Below are positions 44,218-54,264 of a stretch of 64,000 bases of DNA, piece by piece (the stretch's first letter is position 1; the number at the start of each line of letters is the position of its first letter). The stretch comes from Perspicuibacillus lycopersici (GTDB lineage: Bacteria; Bacillota; Bacilli; Bacillales; Caldibacillaceae): assembly GCF_025660475.1 (NCBI RefSeq), contig NZ_JAOUSF010000005.1, positions 62,001 through 126,000 of the forward strand. Reading direction: 5' to 3'. The translations under genes and the position numbers were made by a program. The notes under the pieces are model-generated. The model saw nothing but the letters and a program-made list of their open reading frames with translations. It did not search any database and had not been told where the DNA came from.

Positions 44218-46824
44218 ATGGATATTAATCGAATGACCGAACGGTTACAAACGGCATTTTTAAAGGCCCAATCCATTGCCATAAGAGAAGAACATCAAGA
44301 AGTAGATGAGGTCCATCTTTATCTTTCCATAATGGAGGAAGAAACTAATTTAGTCACTTCCATTTTAGAAAAATTGAACGTCAATATTGTCGATTTTTCC
44401 CAAGAGCTTCAACGATTATTGTTACAAAAGCCACGTGTTTCCGGATCTGGTGTCGAGCAAGGGAAGTTATATGTAACGAATCAATTGCAAAAAATTGTAG
44501 CGGAAGCTGAGAAACATATGGCTTCTTTTCAGGATGAATATTTATCTGTGGAGCATATCCTTATTGCATCTATTTCCCTTCCCAGCCCAATTGGAAGCTA
44601 CTTAAAAACGAAAGGGGTAAATTTACGAAAACTTCTGGAGGCAATTAAAGAAGTAAGAGGAAATCAACGTGTTACTTCAAAGAATCCGGAGACAACCTAT
44701 AATGCTCTAAAAAAATATGGACGCGATTTAGTTGCAGAAGTACTTGCTGGTAAGGTCGATCCCGTTATTGGCCGTGATAGTGAGATTCGTCAAGTGATAC
44801 GAATATTATCCCGTAAAACAAAAAATAATCCAGTAATAATTGGTGAACCTGGGGTTGGGAAAACCGCGATAGTAGAAGGATTAGCTCAGCGAATTATACG
44901 AAAGGATGTACCGGAAGGATTAAAGGATAAAACAATATTTGCATTAGATATGAGCTCTCTTATTGCGGGGGCAAAATTCCGTGGAGAATTTGAAGAACGA
45001 TTAAAAGCGGTTTTAAACGAAATTAAAAAAAGTAATGGCAGAATCATTCTTTTTATCGATGAATTACACACCATTGTCGGTGCAGGAAAAAGCGATGGTG
45101 CCATGGATGCAGGAAACATTTTAAAACCAATGCTTGCACGTGGCGAATTACATTGTATTGGTGCTACCACTTTAAATGAGCATCGCCAATATATTGAAAA
45201 AGATCCGGCACTTGAACGTCGCTTTCAACCAGTACTTGTTCAAGAGCCTACAGTGGAAGATACGATTTCTATTTTGCGTGGTTTAAAAGAACGCTATGAA
45301 GTCCACCATGGGGTAAAAATACATGACCGTGCACTTGTGACAGCTGCTATCCTTTCCAATCGTTATATTACCGACCGCTTTTTACCAGATAAAGCAATTG
45401 ATTTAATGGATGAAGCATGTGCAATGATTCGAACGGAAATTGATTCGATGCCTTTGGAATTAGACGAGGTTACTAGAAAAGTAATGCAGCTTGAAATCGA
45501 AGAGGCTGCCCTTGCAAAAGAGCAAGATCTATCAAGTGAAAGAAGACTGCAAACACTTCAAAAGGAATTGGCTGAGCTACGTGATAAAGCGAATGAAATG
45601 AAAGCGCGTTGGCAGCTGGAGAAAGAAGGAATTCAAAAGGTTCAAGAGAAACGCGAGCAATTAGAAAAGCTACGTCGTGAACTAGAAAACGCGGAAAATG
45701 AATATGATTTAAACAAAGCTGCAGAATTACGGCATGGGAAAATTCCAGCATTGGAAAAGGAATTGCAGCAATTAGAGGATAATGTCAACCAAAAACAAGG
45801 AGAACGCTTGCTACGCGAAGAAGTTTCTGAGGAGGAAATAACAGAAATTGTTGCGCGTTGGACTGGTATTCCTGTAACAAAATTAGTAGAAAGTGAACGA
45901 TAAAAGCTACTCCGTCTGGAAAGTATTTTGCAGGAACGAGTTATTGGTCAGGATGAGGCTGTTAGTCTCGTCTCCGATTCCATTTTACGTGCAAGAGCAG
46001 GTATAAAAGATCCAAATCGACCAATCGGATCCTTTATTTTCCTAGGTCCAACTGGTGTTGGGAAAACAGAGCTTGCAAAAGCATTAGCACAGCATTTATT
46101 TGACAGTGAAGAACATATCATTCGTATAGACATGTCAGAATATATGGAAAAGCATGCAGTTTCCAGATTAATTGGTGCCCCTCCCGGCTATATTGGCTAT
46201 GAGGAAGGTGGTCAGCTAACCGAAGTTGTTAGAAGAAAGCCATACTCGGTAATTTTATTTGATGAGATTGAAAAAGCTCATCCGGAAGTATTTAATATAT
46301 TACTACAGGTGCTAGACGATGGCCGAATCACTGATTCACAAGGAAGAACGATTGATTTTAAAAATTCTGTCATTATTATGACATCCAATATTGGTTCCCA
46401 TTTCCTATTAGAACAAAAGGAAAATGATAATAATGACATTAATCCAGAAGCTAGAGAACTTGTGATGGGACAATTACGGAGTCATTTTCGTCCAGAGTTT
46501 TTAAACCGCATTGATGAAATTATTCTATTTAAGCCATTAAGCATAACTGATATTAAACAAATTGTAACGAAATTAATTAAAGAGCTGCAAAAACGATTAG
46601 AGGACCAGCATATTACCCTTTCGATTACGGAAGAAGCGAAGGAATATATTGCACAAAATGGTTTCGATCCAGTGTATGGTGCTAGACCATTGAAGCGATT
46701 CATTCAACGTCAATTAGAAACACAATTAGCAAGGAGCATTATTGCCTCTGAAATTTTAGAAAATCAGCATGTATTTATTACAGTAGAAAATGGCAATCTC
46801 ACCCTTCAAGTAGAAGAAAAATAA
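44218..46824 (+). pseudogene. clpB: clpB disaggregase gene interrupted by an in-frame TAA
   Basis: Encodes a Hsp100 disaggregase: Clp N-domain repeats (1-150), NBD1 with [15 protein letters not shown] and [13 protein letters not shown], long coiled-coil middle domain, then NBD2 with [29 protein letters not shown] and arginine-finger region [11 protein letters not shown]. Full frame about 868 codons, normal for ClpB. Codon 562 (45901-45903) is TAA in the sequence ESER-stop-KLL, where ClpB proteins have ESEREKLL, so one GAA to TAA change would explain it. The rest of the frame is intact and unshifted. The second half could only restart at TTG 45928 behind a poor site. ATG 44218 lies 8 nt after AAAGGAG. 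Confidence 0.88.
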
Positions 46825-46826
46825 GC

Positions 46827-46877
46827 AAAAAAACGGCACATCATGGAAATACCAATTCCAAATGGGCCGTTTTTTAA
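46827..46877 (+). terminator. Intrinsic terminator of clpB
   Basis: Stem AAAAACGGC / GCCGTTTTT with extension CAT / ATG and an inner GGAA / TTCC, followed by T. Confidence 0.82.
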
Positions 46878-46906
46878 CATTAATTTGTATAGTAAATATT
46901 TTTAAC

Positions 46907-47302
46907 TTATTGTCCTAAGCTCAGCTGCCAAGTTACACCAAATTTATCTGAAATCCAGGCAAACTTTTTACTAAATGGATAGCTATCTAATGGCATCAAA
47001 ATGGAACCACCTTCAGAAAGCGTCGAATATACTCTGTCTAATTCACTTTCTTTATCGAAAGTAACAAATAATGAAATCGAAGGTGTAAATGAAAAACTAT
47101 GATGGACAAAACTATCAATACACATAAATTCTTGTCCATTTAACGTGAACACTGCTTGCATGACACTTCCCTCTGGTCCATCTTCGTTTGCACCATAACG
47201 GCTGATTTGTTTAAGCTCGGAATTATGAAATACAGAAGTATAAAGATTTATCGCTTCTTCTGCTCTCCCCTCAAACATGAGGAAGGTAGTTATTTTTGTC
47301 AT
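46907..47302 (-). CDS. VOC-family (PhnB-like) protein
   Basis: A 131-residue glyoxalase-fold protein of the PhnB/3-demethylubiquinone-methyltransferase-like group: FLMFEGRAEEAINLYTSVF at the start, GQEFMCIDS, and FSKKFAWISDKFGVTWQL at the end. These proteins are often annotated by the fold only; the substrate is unknown. Start follows a weak AAGGAGTG site (revcomp of cactcctt). Confidence 0.88.
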   Translation of the reverse strand: MTKITTFLMFEGRAEEAINLYTSVFHNSELKQISRYGANEDGPEGSVMQAVFTLNGQEFMCIDSFVHHSFSFTPSISLFVTFDKESELDRVYSTLSEGGSILMPLDSYPFSKKFAWISDKFGVTWQLSLGQ

Positions 47303-47325
47303 TATAAAACACTCCTTAAAAAATT

Positions 47326-48258
47326 CTAATTATCCTTTAATGTGTTAATAAATAATGATATGAAACGTTCTGCATCTACTGACTCACAGATTTCTACATT
47401 TGGCTCTTTATTCCATATATTTCGATAATCACAGATCGTCTGGCCGTATGTTAGTTCCCCACTTGTTTCCACATCTACAAAATACTTCCTCGTTGTAACT
47501 AAAGATGGCTCTAAAACAATTCCTACAGTTAATGGATCGTGTAATGCGGAACCATTTTGTCCATATTTTTCGTAGCTAAAGTTCCGATATATTTCCGTAC
47601 TTGTTAAAACAAAGTCATAATATTTTGTTCCTTGTAATTTCTCAATATCCTCGATGGTTAAAAAGGTTTTCATCGTGACATCTAAGCTCACTAGTTTTAT
47701 TGGTAGCCCTGAATGGAACACAATTTTTGCCGCTTCCGCATCTGCATAAATATTAAATTCTGCTGTTGGGCTAATATTTCCTTTGCCACCTTCAGAGACG
47801 ACACCACCCATCACTACTACTTGCTTAATTTTATTTGCTATTTCTGGTTCTTTCCGTACTGCTAACGCTAAATTCGTTAATGGGCCAACCATAATTAATG
47901 TTAACTCACCCGTATGTTTCCGAGCTTGCTGAATAATATAATCCGGTGCAAAACTATCAGGGCATTCTGTTGAAACAGTCAGATTGACTAATGCACCACC
48001 TAGCCCATCATCCCCATGAACAGCAAACTCATGCAAAGATTCTCTAATAAGCGGTCGGTTAGCTCCTCTATATACTGGAATATCATTTCTATCTGCTAGT
48101 TTTAATACTTTTTTCGTATTTTTCACTACATAATCAAGTGGAACATTTCCATTCACCGTTGTAATCCCTAAAATATTTAGTTGTTTGCTTTCGATTGCTA
48201 ATAAAATCGCTAGTGCATCATCAATACCAGTATCTACATCTAAAATTACTTTCTCCAC
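47326..48258 (-). CDS. Nucleoside hydrolase (inosine-uridine preferring type)
   Basis: Hydrolyses the N-glycosidic bond of ribonucleosides in purine/pyrimidine salvage. 310 residues with the calcium-binding DVDTGIDDALAILLA, VHGDDGLGG, ITLIMVGPLTNLALA-like LTLIMVGPLTNLALAVR and AEFNIYADAEAAKIVF; NGSALHDPLTVG near residue 240. GTG start 48256-48258 after GGAGGAG. It stands alone on the minus strand, 23 bp downstream lies the VOC gene start, so the two may share a transcript. Confidence 0.94.
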   Translation of the reverse strand: MEKVILDVDTGIDDALAILLAIESKQLNILGITTVNGNVPLDYVVKNTKKVLKLADRNDIPVYRGANRPLIRESLHEFAVHGDDGLGGALVNLTVSTECPDSFAPDYIIQQARKHTGELTLIMVGPLTNLALAVRKEPEIANKIKQVVVMGGVVSEGGKGNISPTAEFNIYADAEAAKIVFHSGLPIKLVSLDVTMKTFLTIEDIEKLQGTKYYDFVLTSTEIYRNFSYEKYGQNGSALHDPLTVGIVLEPSLVTTRKYFVDVETSGELTYGQTICDYRNIWNKEPNVEICESVDAERFISLFINTLKDN

Positions 48259-48571
48259 GCTAACTCCTCCTAGAAGATGATAAATAGTTTTTCAGTGATA
48301 TGTAAGGAAAAACATGTATAAAACTATTGTAACTGTTAGTAAAAGAAAATGTAATATATTGTGATAATTCTATATCATTTTCATTGGAATTATTGTTAAA
48401 CCTCTTTCAAAATGATACACACTTTTCCTGTTAGCAAAATGACTGTTATCGTAATAGAGAAAACTAATAGCAAGATCACGATTACTTAATCACTTGTTAA
48501 AATTACCGATATTTCGGATTGATTGAATTCTTCTATATTTTATCCAATTAAACCATTAAATCACTAACTTA

Positions 48572-48587
48572 CTTAAACGCGTTAAAG
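48572..48587. promoter_or_regulatory. LacI-type operator-like palindrome upstream of the IIC gene
   Basis: CTTAAACGCGTTAAAG has the central AACGCGTT palindrome common to LacI/GalR-family operators. It lies just upstream of the -35 box. No LacI-family gene is in the window. Confidence 0.4.
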
Positions 48588-48603
48588 CGAAAAAATATTT
48601 TTG

Positions 48604-48632
48604 TTGACTTCCCTTATTATGTCACATATAAT
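48604..48632 (+). promoter_or_regulatory. Predicted sigma-A promoter of the IIC gene
   Basis: TTGACT (48604-48609), exact 17-nt spacer, perfect TATAAT (48627-48632). Confidence 0.82.
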
Positions 48633-48666
48633 AATTTGAAAACTTAGTAGAATGGGGATTATTAGA

Positions 48667-49704
48667 ATGAAGGAATTTTTCAGTAAATTATTAAACGGCA
48701 TGAGTATTGGGATTGTTGTTTCATTAGTACCAAACGCATTGTTAGGTGAATTAATGAAGGTGTTGATTCCCCATTTCCCTGCTTTTCAACATGTATTAGA
48801 TATTACCGTATTTGTCATGAGCTTATTACCTGTTTTAATTGGCGTAATGGTTGGGATTTCCTTTCAATTAACACCGATTCAGACGGCTAGTATTGGGATT
48901 GCAGCAATGGTTGGAAGTGGTGCGGTTGTTAAAACAGCGGAAGGATTATTCACACTTAATGGCATTGGCACTGTAATTAACACAGGATTTACAGCCGCCA
49001 TCGCAGTATTGTTCGTTAAATTCATCGGGAATCGTCTTAAGGCATATTCGATTCTTCTTATTCCAACATTAAGTATTTTAATTCCTGGAATGGTTGGCTA
49101 CACGATTTTACCATATGTTCAGCGTACCACTAACTTGCTTGGAGTAGCGATCGATCATGTTACTACTCTACAACCAGTGATCATGGGTGCGATAATTGCA
49201 ATAATTTTCTGTTTACTTATCCTTTCCCCATTTTCGACGGTTGGTGTTGCTACAGTCATCATGCTTTCAGGTGTTGGTTCTGGTGCAGCTAATTTAGGAA
49301 TTGTTGCTGCAGGCGTTGGCCTTGCTATTGCTAGCTACAAGGCGAACTCACTTGGTACAGCATTAGCACATGTGTTAGGTTCACCAAAAATTCAAATGAA
49401 AAACTTTATAATGAAACCAAAGATTGCTATTCCAATGATCATCACCGCTGCTTTTCTTGGAGCTTTAGCTGGGCTTTTAAATATACAAGGGACGCCGTAT
49501 AGCGCTGGATTTGGTTTATCTGGTTTAGTTGGGCCATTAAATTATATTAATTTAGCAGACGGCGGATGGTCGTTCGGTAATATTACAATCATGATTGGTA
49601 GCTTTTTCCTTTTACCGTTTATTTTCAATATCGCACTTATTTATGTATTTTCAAGGAAACTAAAAATGATTAAATCTGAAGATTATAAATTGGAATTCGA
49701 TTAA
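48667..49704 (+). CDS. PTS EIIC-like membrane protein (PTS_EIIC_2 type)
   Basis: A 345-residue membrane protein with about ten helices. The sequence GMSIGIVVSLVPNALLGELMK at the N-terminus, the repeated GVGSGAANLGIVAAGVGLAIA region and PYSAGFGLSGLVGPL resemble the stand-alone PTS IIC-like (PF13303-type) family. No EIIA or EIIB gene is adjacent, so true PTS phosphotransfer is doubtful. The ATG 48667 is 9 nt after GGGG; the in-frame ATG at 48652 has no site. It has a strong promoter and an operator-like palindrome. Confidence 0.82.
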   Translation: MKEFFSKLLNGMSIGIVVSLVPNALLGELMKVLIPHFPAFQHVLDITVFVMSLLPVLIGVMVGISFQLTPIQTASIGIAAMVGSGAVVKTAEGLFTLNGIGTVINTGFTAAIAVLFVKFIGNRLKAYSILLIPTLSILIPGMVGYTILPYVQRTTNLLGVAIDHVTTLQPVIMGAIIAIIFCLLILSPFSTVGVATVIMLSGVGSGAANLGIVAAGVGLAIASYKANSLGTALAHVLGSPKIQMKNFIMKPKIAIPMIITAAFLGALAGLLNIQGTPYSAGFGLSGLVGPLNYINLADGGWSFGNITIMIGSFFLLPFIFNIALIYVFSRKLKMIKSEDYKLEFD

Positions 49705-49727
49705 TAGGTAACTTTCCTCTAAAGGAA

Positions 49728-49790
49728 ATAGGCTAGTTATTAAGTCCGAATATATTCATTCGTTCCATAAATAACTAGCCTATATTCTAT
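49728..49790. terminator. Bidirectional terminator between the IIC gene and tctC
   Basis: A perfect 14-bp stem (49728-49741 with 49770-49783) around a 28-nt loop; T-rich tails are moderate on both strands. Confidence 0.7.
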
Positions 49791-49823
49791 TTACATTATG
49801 AACTAGCTTTATAGGAAAAGCAT

Positions 49824-50831
49824 TTATTTCCGAATGCCCGTATTTTCACCTAAAGTCATGTACCAATCGGTTTCCGCTTCTACCTCCTCGGCAAAATCCG
49901 TTGCATTTAAATAAGCTGGTTGCAAAAATATTTTTTCTAATTGATTAATAAATTCCGCATCGTCTTGCATTTTTGCAATGGTTTTATCCCATTTTCTTAC
50001 TATTTCATCTGGAGTATCTTTAGGTAATGATATACCAGTCCACCATTTTACGGTTAATCCGTCAAAGCCTAATTCTTCCGTTGTTGGTACATCTGGATAA
50101 AGTGGACTCCGTTCGTTTCCTTGCACAGCCAAAACCTTCAGCTTACCTGCTTCTACAAGGGAATACACCTCTCCAGCATTATGAACAGCTAATATAACAT
50201 GCCCTCCAGCAACCTTTGCACCAGAATCACTTGCACCTTCACTTGATACCATTTTCGTCTGTTTATAGTCTACTCCAATATAATCTAGCCATTCTGCGAC
50301 ACCAAAACTAGAAAAACCTGCTGGACCTACACTTGCCCAAGTTAACTCCGCTGGATTCTCCTTCACCCAATTAGAAAAATCCTTTAAATTATCCCATGGT
50401 GCATCCGCACGTACTGCATAAACAAGTGGTGATTCCGCTACCCGGGCTGCTAATTTATGATCCTTTGTTGTTAATACTGGATTGGTTGTACCTGCTTCAT
50501 ACATAGTAGTAGAAGAATTATTGTTCATAAGAACGGTATAGCCATCTGCTTTCGCTTCCTTTAAAGCATACTGGGCTCCAACAATTCCGCCACCACCAGT
50601 TTTATTTACTACAACAATTGGCTGACCCCATTCCTTACTTATATAATCTGCTACAGCACGGGCTGTTAAATCAACACCACCACCAGCTGCAAATGGAACA
50701 ACTAATTCAATTTGTCTATCAGGATAATTTTCCGCCGAGTTTTTATTAGTGGAATTCGTACTAGCACAGCCCACTAAAAAGATGGAAATAAGTAATAGAT
50801 TAACGAATAGTATTCGTACATACTTTCTCAT
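49824..50831 (-). CDS. tctC: Tripartite tricarboxylate transporter substrate-binding lipoprotein (TctC/Bug)
   Basis: A 335-residue secreted receptor of the TTT system. Signal peptide with lipobox LVGC at residue 19-20 in MRKYVRILFVNLLLISIFLV-GC. Bug-family features: YPDRQIELVVPFAAGGGVDLTARAVADYI and NKTGGGGIVGAQYALK. Start ATG 50829-50831 after GAGGAGAA; an upstream ORF extension is not used. The typical ligand is a di- or tricarboxylate but the Bug pocket cannot be read here. Third gene of the tctB-tctA-tctC set. Confidence 0.93.
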   Translation of the reverse strand: MRKYVRILFVNLLLISIFLVGCASTNSTNKNSAENYPDRQIELVVPFAAGGGVDLTARAVADYISKEWGQPIVVVNKTGGGGIVGAQYALKEAKADGYTVLMNNNSSTTMYEAGTTNPVLTTKDHKLAARVAESPLVYAVRADAPWDNLKDFSNWVKENPAELTWASVGPAGFSSFGVAEWLDYIGVDYKQTKMVSSEGASDSGAKVAGGHVILAVHNAGEVYSLVEAGKLKVLAVQGNERSPLYPDVPTTEELGFDGLTVKWWTGISLPKDTPDEIVRKWDKTIAKMQDDAEFINQLEKIFLQPAYLNATDFAEEVEAETDWYMTLGENTGIRK

Positions 50832-50889
50832 AATGAATTCTCCTCTATGTTCATTTTGCCTTCCATTTTTCATTTCGTAAATGAATGCT

Positions 50890-52407
50890 TTAGGAAAGAT
50901 CTTGGTTCTCTCCTGTTTCTTGGATTATTCTTTTCTTTGTCCGCTTCATTAAAATAAGTGAAACAACCAATACTGCTGCAGAAATTATTAGGAGGGTTAG
51001 TGAAATTGGTCGCTCGACAAATATCAATAGATTTCCTGCAGAAATTTCTAAGGATTGAATAAAAGAGGTTTCCATTTTTGGTCCTAATACGAGACAAAGG
51101 ATTAACGGAATAATCGGCCAATTAAATTTATGAAATAAGTAGCCTAAAACACCGAAAAGGATCGCTACAAAACAATCGAACATACTATTTCTCACCGAGT
51201 AGGCTCCTAATATACTTATCATTAAAATAACAGGTCCTAAAATACCAAATGGTACTTCCGTCAATTTTGCCCATAAACCGACAAGTGGTAAATTTAAGAC
51301 TAATAGAATAATGTTTCCGATAAACATACTTGCAATGACGGTCCATACAAACTCACCATGCTGTTCGAATAAAACTGGTCCTGGTGTTAAACCATAAATC
51401 ATGAAGGCAGCAAGTAAAACTGCTAATGGTGGTGAGGAAGGAATTCCTAACGATAATAGTGGAATAAACCCACCAGAGCTTGTTGCATTATTAGCAGATT
51501 CTGGTCCTGCTACACCTTCGATTGCCCCATTACCAAACTTTTCTGGATGCTTCGATACTTTCTTTTCCATGTCATAAGAAAGAAAAGAAGTAATAGTGGC
51601 AGAAAAACCTGGCAATATTCCTAGAAAAAATCCTAATAAACTACCTCGTAATATCGGCAATTTGCTATCCTTCATATCCTGTCTTGTTGGAAAAACCTTT
51701 TTAATTTTCTCCTGTTTAATCCTCTTTCGATTTTCTTCCATTCCTTTTAATACTTCGGTGACAGCAAAGAGCCCGATAATAATACTGATCATTTCAATAC
51801 CACCAGATAATACGGTTATTCCGTATTCAAATCTTGGTACACCTGATGACAGTCCTATTCCAACAAAAGAGAGTAAAAAACCAAAAGCTCCCATAATAAG
51901 TGATTTAATAAACGAATATCCAGAAATGTTGAACAGTATTAATAGTGCCATAAGCATTAACACAAAATATTCGGGCGGACCAAATTTTAATGCTTGATCT
52001 GCAAGTATTGGTGCAAACAAAACTAATCCAATCAATCCAAGAATCCCAGCGATAAAAGAACCGATAGCAGCAATTCCGAGAGCTGCTCCCCCCCTTCCCT
52101 GCTTAGCGAGTGGATAACCGTCTAATGTTGCTGGGACGGATGATGACTCACCGGGAATGTTCATGAGAATCGCTGTTGTCGATCCCCCGTACATCGCTCC
52201 GTAATATATCCCTGCCATCATAATTATTCCTTGTGATGGATCAAGAATTGTTGTTAATGGCAATAGAATTGCAATCGCCGAAGTTGGTCCAAGTCCTGGA
52301 AGAACACCAACAAGCGTTCCAAGCAATGAACCAATAATAACAATCATTAAATTGAAAGGGGTTAGAACTTCCGCAATTCCACTAAGCAAATAAATAATTG
52401 AATCCAT
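50890..52407 (-). CDS. tctA: Tripartite tricarboxylate transporter large membrane subunit TctA
   Basis: A 505-residue protein with about 12 helices that forms the translocation path. Start [21 protein letters not shown] and [39 protein letters not shown] are the TctA signatures, repeated in the second half near [21 protein letters not shown]. It follows tctB by 17 bp. Confidence 0.95.
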   Translation of the reverse strand: MDSIIYLLSGIAEVLTPFNLMIVIIGSLLGTLVGVLPGLGPTSAIAILLPLTTILDPSQGIIMMAGIYYGAMYGGSTTAILMNIPGESSSVPATLDGYPLAKQGRGGAALGIAAIGSFIAGILGLIGLVLFAPILADQALKFGPPEYFVLMLMALLILFNISGYSFIKSLIMGAFGFLLSFVGIGLSSGVPRFEYGITVLSGGIEMISIIIGLFAVTEVLKGMEENRKRIKQEKIKKVFPTRQDMKDSKLPILRGSLLGFFLGILPGFSATITSFLSYDMEKKVSKHPEKFGNGAIEGVAGPESANNATSSGGFIPLLSLGIPSSPPLAVLLAAFMIYGLTPGPVLFEQHGEFVWTVIASMFIGNIILLVLNLPLVGLWAKLTEVPFGILGPVILMISILGAYSVRNSMFDCFVAILFGVLGYLFHKFNWPIIPLILCLVLGPKMETSFIQSLEISAGNLLIFVERPISLTLLIISAAVLVVSLILMKRTKKRIIQETGENQDLS

Positions 52408-52424
52408 TAAATATATCTCCCCCT

Positions 52425-52886
52425 TTAAAAATGAAAATACCCACTAGGTAATGGTGTTTTTAGCAGAACGATAAACAAATAATACAAACCAGCTGTAAAT
52501 AGAGCAGCAGTAAAAGCTGAAAACACCAGCCGATATTTGCCAATTAATTGCATTAAACAAATAATCGCCAAAAAGGTACTTATCAAATAGCCGACATACT
52601 CCATTACATAGCAGTACAGTAATAGAACAATGATGGTGAATATCATGCTGTATTTCACTTTTCCTTTTGGCAATGGCTGATTATCATTAGAATTACCCTT
52701 ACTAAACAGAAGAAAAACCCCTGCAATAATTAGGAGGATGCCAATTAACCCTGGAAAAGCATGATCACCAGTTAATAAATTCATACCATATGGATATAGC
52801 TTTCTCGCTTCAACTACTGACAGCATTCCAATCAATATCGTAACTATCGCACCACTCTTATGGACACATTTCAATAGTAATTTCAT
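52425..52886 (-). CDS. tctB: Tripartite tricarboxylate transporter small membrane subunit TctB
   Basis: A 153-residue, four-helix protein of the TctB family: KLYPYGMNLLTGDHAFPGLIGILLIIAGVFLLF, then VKYSMIFTIIVLLLYCYVMEYVGYLISTFLA. Transcription order tctB-tctA-tctC differs from the Salmonella order (tctC-tctB-tctA). No TctDE two-component regulator is near. Confidence 0.9.
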   Translation of the reverse strand: MKLLLKCVHKSGAIVTILIGMLSVVEARKLYPYGMNLLTGDHAFPGLIGILLIIAGVFLLFSKGNSNDNQPLPKGKVKYSMIFTIIVLLLYCYVMEYVGYLISTFLAIICLMQLIGKYRLVFSAFTAALFTAGLYYLFIVLLKTPLPSGYFHF

Positions 52887-53580
52887 CTACTCCCACCTTT
52901 CTTTTCCGCATGAAAAAGACTGTTTTCTTCAGCATCGTATATCGTTTATGAGATAAGAGAAATTGTAAACTTGTCGAATCGCACAAAAACAGCTTATAAA
53001 TAAAGGAGCCAATTATTTTTAAGAAAATTTTGTCTCGCCAATTGAATTATAGATACACTATGATTTGGAGCCTTCCGCAAACGCCTATATATTTCTATTC
53101 AACCTACGGAAAATTGGGCACACTGATTTGAGAAAAAAACAGAAAAAAATTTTTGTGAAAAAAATGTTCCATTATAGACATCACGAATGGTATAAACGTT
53201 TAAGTGGGTAGGTGAAGGAAATGAGGGATTATTAGCTACAATGAATATCCAACATTTACATATACATGTAATATAGGACGATTTGTTCATTAACCTTTTT
53301 ATATGGAGCAATCGATACGAATTTCAAATAAGAGGAATGTTTAGTTTCTTGCAACATTATGTTTGCCAATTCAGGATTTACACTCCACCTTATATACTGA
53401 CTAGTTTCTAATATAACTTAATGAGAGATAAGTAATTTTTTTAACATGTGGTAGATAAAGAGAATTTCACATTTCCGCATTCATTTTCGTCTAAAGAATG
53501 AGGGAGCTTATAAGGGTTTATTTGGATCAATAGTATCCAATTCCCGTCATCCTTTTTTCCTACAGAGCATAAATAAAAGC
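52887..53580. other. Long intergenic stretch without a recognised gene
   Basis: About 700 bp, AT-rich, upstream of tctB and the cupin gene. Several short ORFs occur on both strands, but none has both a ribosome binding site and sensible spacing. No strong hairpin with a U-tract and no riboswitch motif was found. Confidence 0.4.
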
Positions 53581-53608
53581 ACCATTAAAATATAACTATC
53601 ATATTGTA
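53581..53608 (+). promoter_or_regulatory. Candidate sigma-K promoter of the cupin gene
   Basis: CATATTGTA (53600-53608) matches the sigma-K -10 pattern CATA-N3-TA exactly; AC at 53581-53582, 17 nt upstream, matches the -35 element. It lies 59 bp before the cupin start. Confidence 0.45.
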
Positions 53609-53666
53609 CATAGAGTTTTTGCTTTTGAATTACGGTGATTTATAAAAAGGGGAAAGGGGTTTTTAA

Positions 53667-54260
53667 ATGGTTTCCTATATGGATTATACGTTACCATCTA
53701 CACGATTCTTTTTTGATGTGAATAAAAGTACATTCGTAAAAAAAGATAATAACAACTTAATTAATGTGCTAGGAATTAGTCAATTAAATACATTAGAAAA
53801 TGTCTCCTTACTTGATATTTATTTAAGCAAGGGGAATGTAATTGAGCCCCATTATCATCAAAATGCTGCAGAGCTTGTATATTGTATTTCAGGGGCTGCG
53901 AATATTTCTTTATTAAATCCGTTTACAAGGAAAATATTAAGCTATTCCGTCACACCTGGGCAAGTTGTAAATATACCACTAGGCTGGTGGCATTATGAAA
54001 TAGCTACGGTTGACCATACACACTTGCTTGCGATTTTTGACGCACCAACACCTGAAGTGATATTAGGTTCGGATTTGTTAAAATTAACACCTCCGAGCAT
54101 TATCGCACACACATATTCAATAAATGAAAATCAATGGAAAAATACGATTGCACCTGTAGAGGCGCCATTACTCATTGGACCAAAGAGGAATAAAAAGGAA
54201 AGATACAGACAAAACCACCAGCCAAGCTACCCAGCTTATTATTATCCACCATTTCAATAA
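53667..54260 (+). CDS. Cupin-domain protein, candidate spore coat protein
   Basis: A 197-residue protein with one bicupin-like beta-barrel. Cupin motif 1: KGNVIEPHYHQNAAELVYCISG (H-x-H-x-E type, approximately residues 55-76); motif 2: PGQVVNIPLGWWHYE. This is close to the germin/oxalate-decarboxylase branch. The tail is Lys/Arg-rich, then Tyr/Pro-rich (PSYPAYYYPPF), as in some spore coat proteins. GAAAGGGG precedes the ATG. With the sigma-K-like promoter upstream, mother-cell expression and coat deposition are plausible; otherwise it is a metal-binding enzyme of unknown substrate. Confidence 0.82.
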   Translation: MVSYMDYTLPSTRFFFDVNKSTFVKKDNNNLINVLGISQLNTLENVSLLDIYLSKGNVIEPHYHQNAAELVYCISGAANISLLNPFTRKILSYSVTPGQVVNIPLGWWHYEIATVDHTHLLAIFDAPTPEVILGSDLLKLTPPSIIAHTYSINENQWKNTIAPVEAPLLIGPKRNKKERYRQNHQPSYPAYYYPPFQ

Positions 54261-54264
54261 CTAG

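Noticed and set aside
44886..45170. Open frames antisense to clpB
   Set aside because: Frames are shadows of the conserved NBD1 coding sequence.
45901..45903. Possible selenocysteine or pyrrolysine recoding of the clpB stop
   Set aside because: The codon is TAA, which is not used for either residue, and no insertion structure is expected in a chaperone linker.
53099..53311. 70-codon minus-strand frame in the gap before the cupin gene
   Set aside because: No Shine-Dalgarno sequence, no sign of a domain, and an AT-rich region where such frames arise by chance.
53338..53415. 25-codon plus-strand frame starting right after AAGAGGA
   Set aside because: The ribosome binding site touches the ATG, so spacing is unworkable; no terminator follows.
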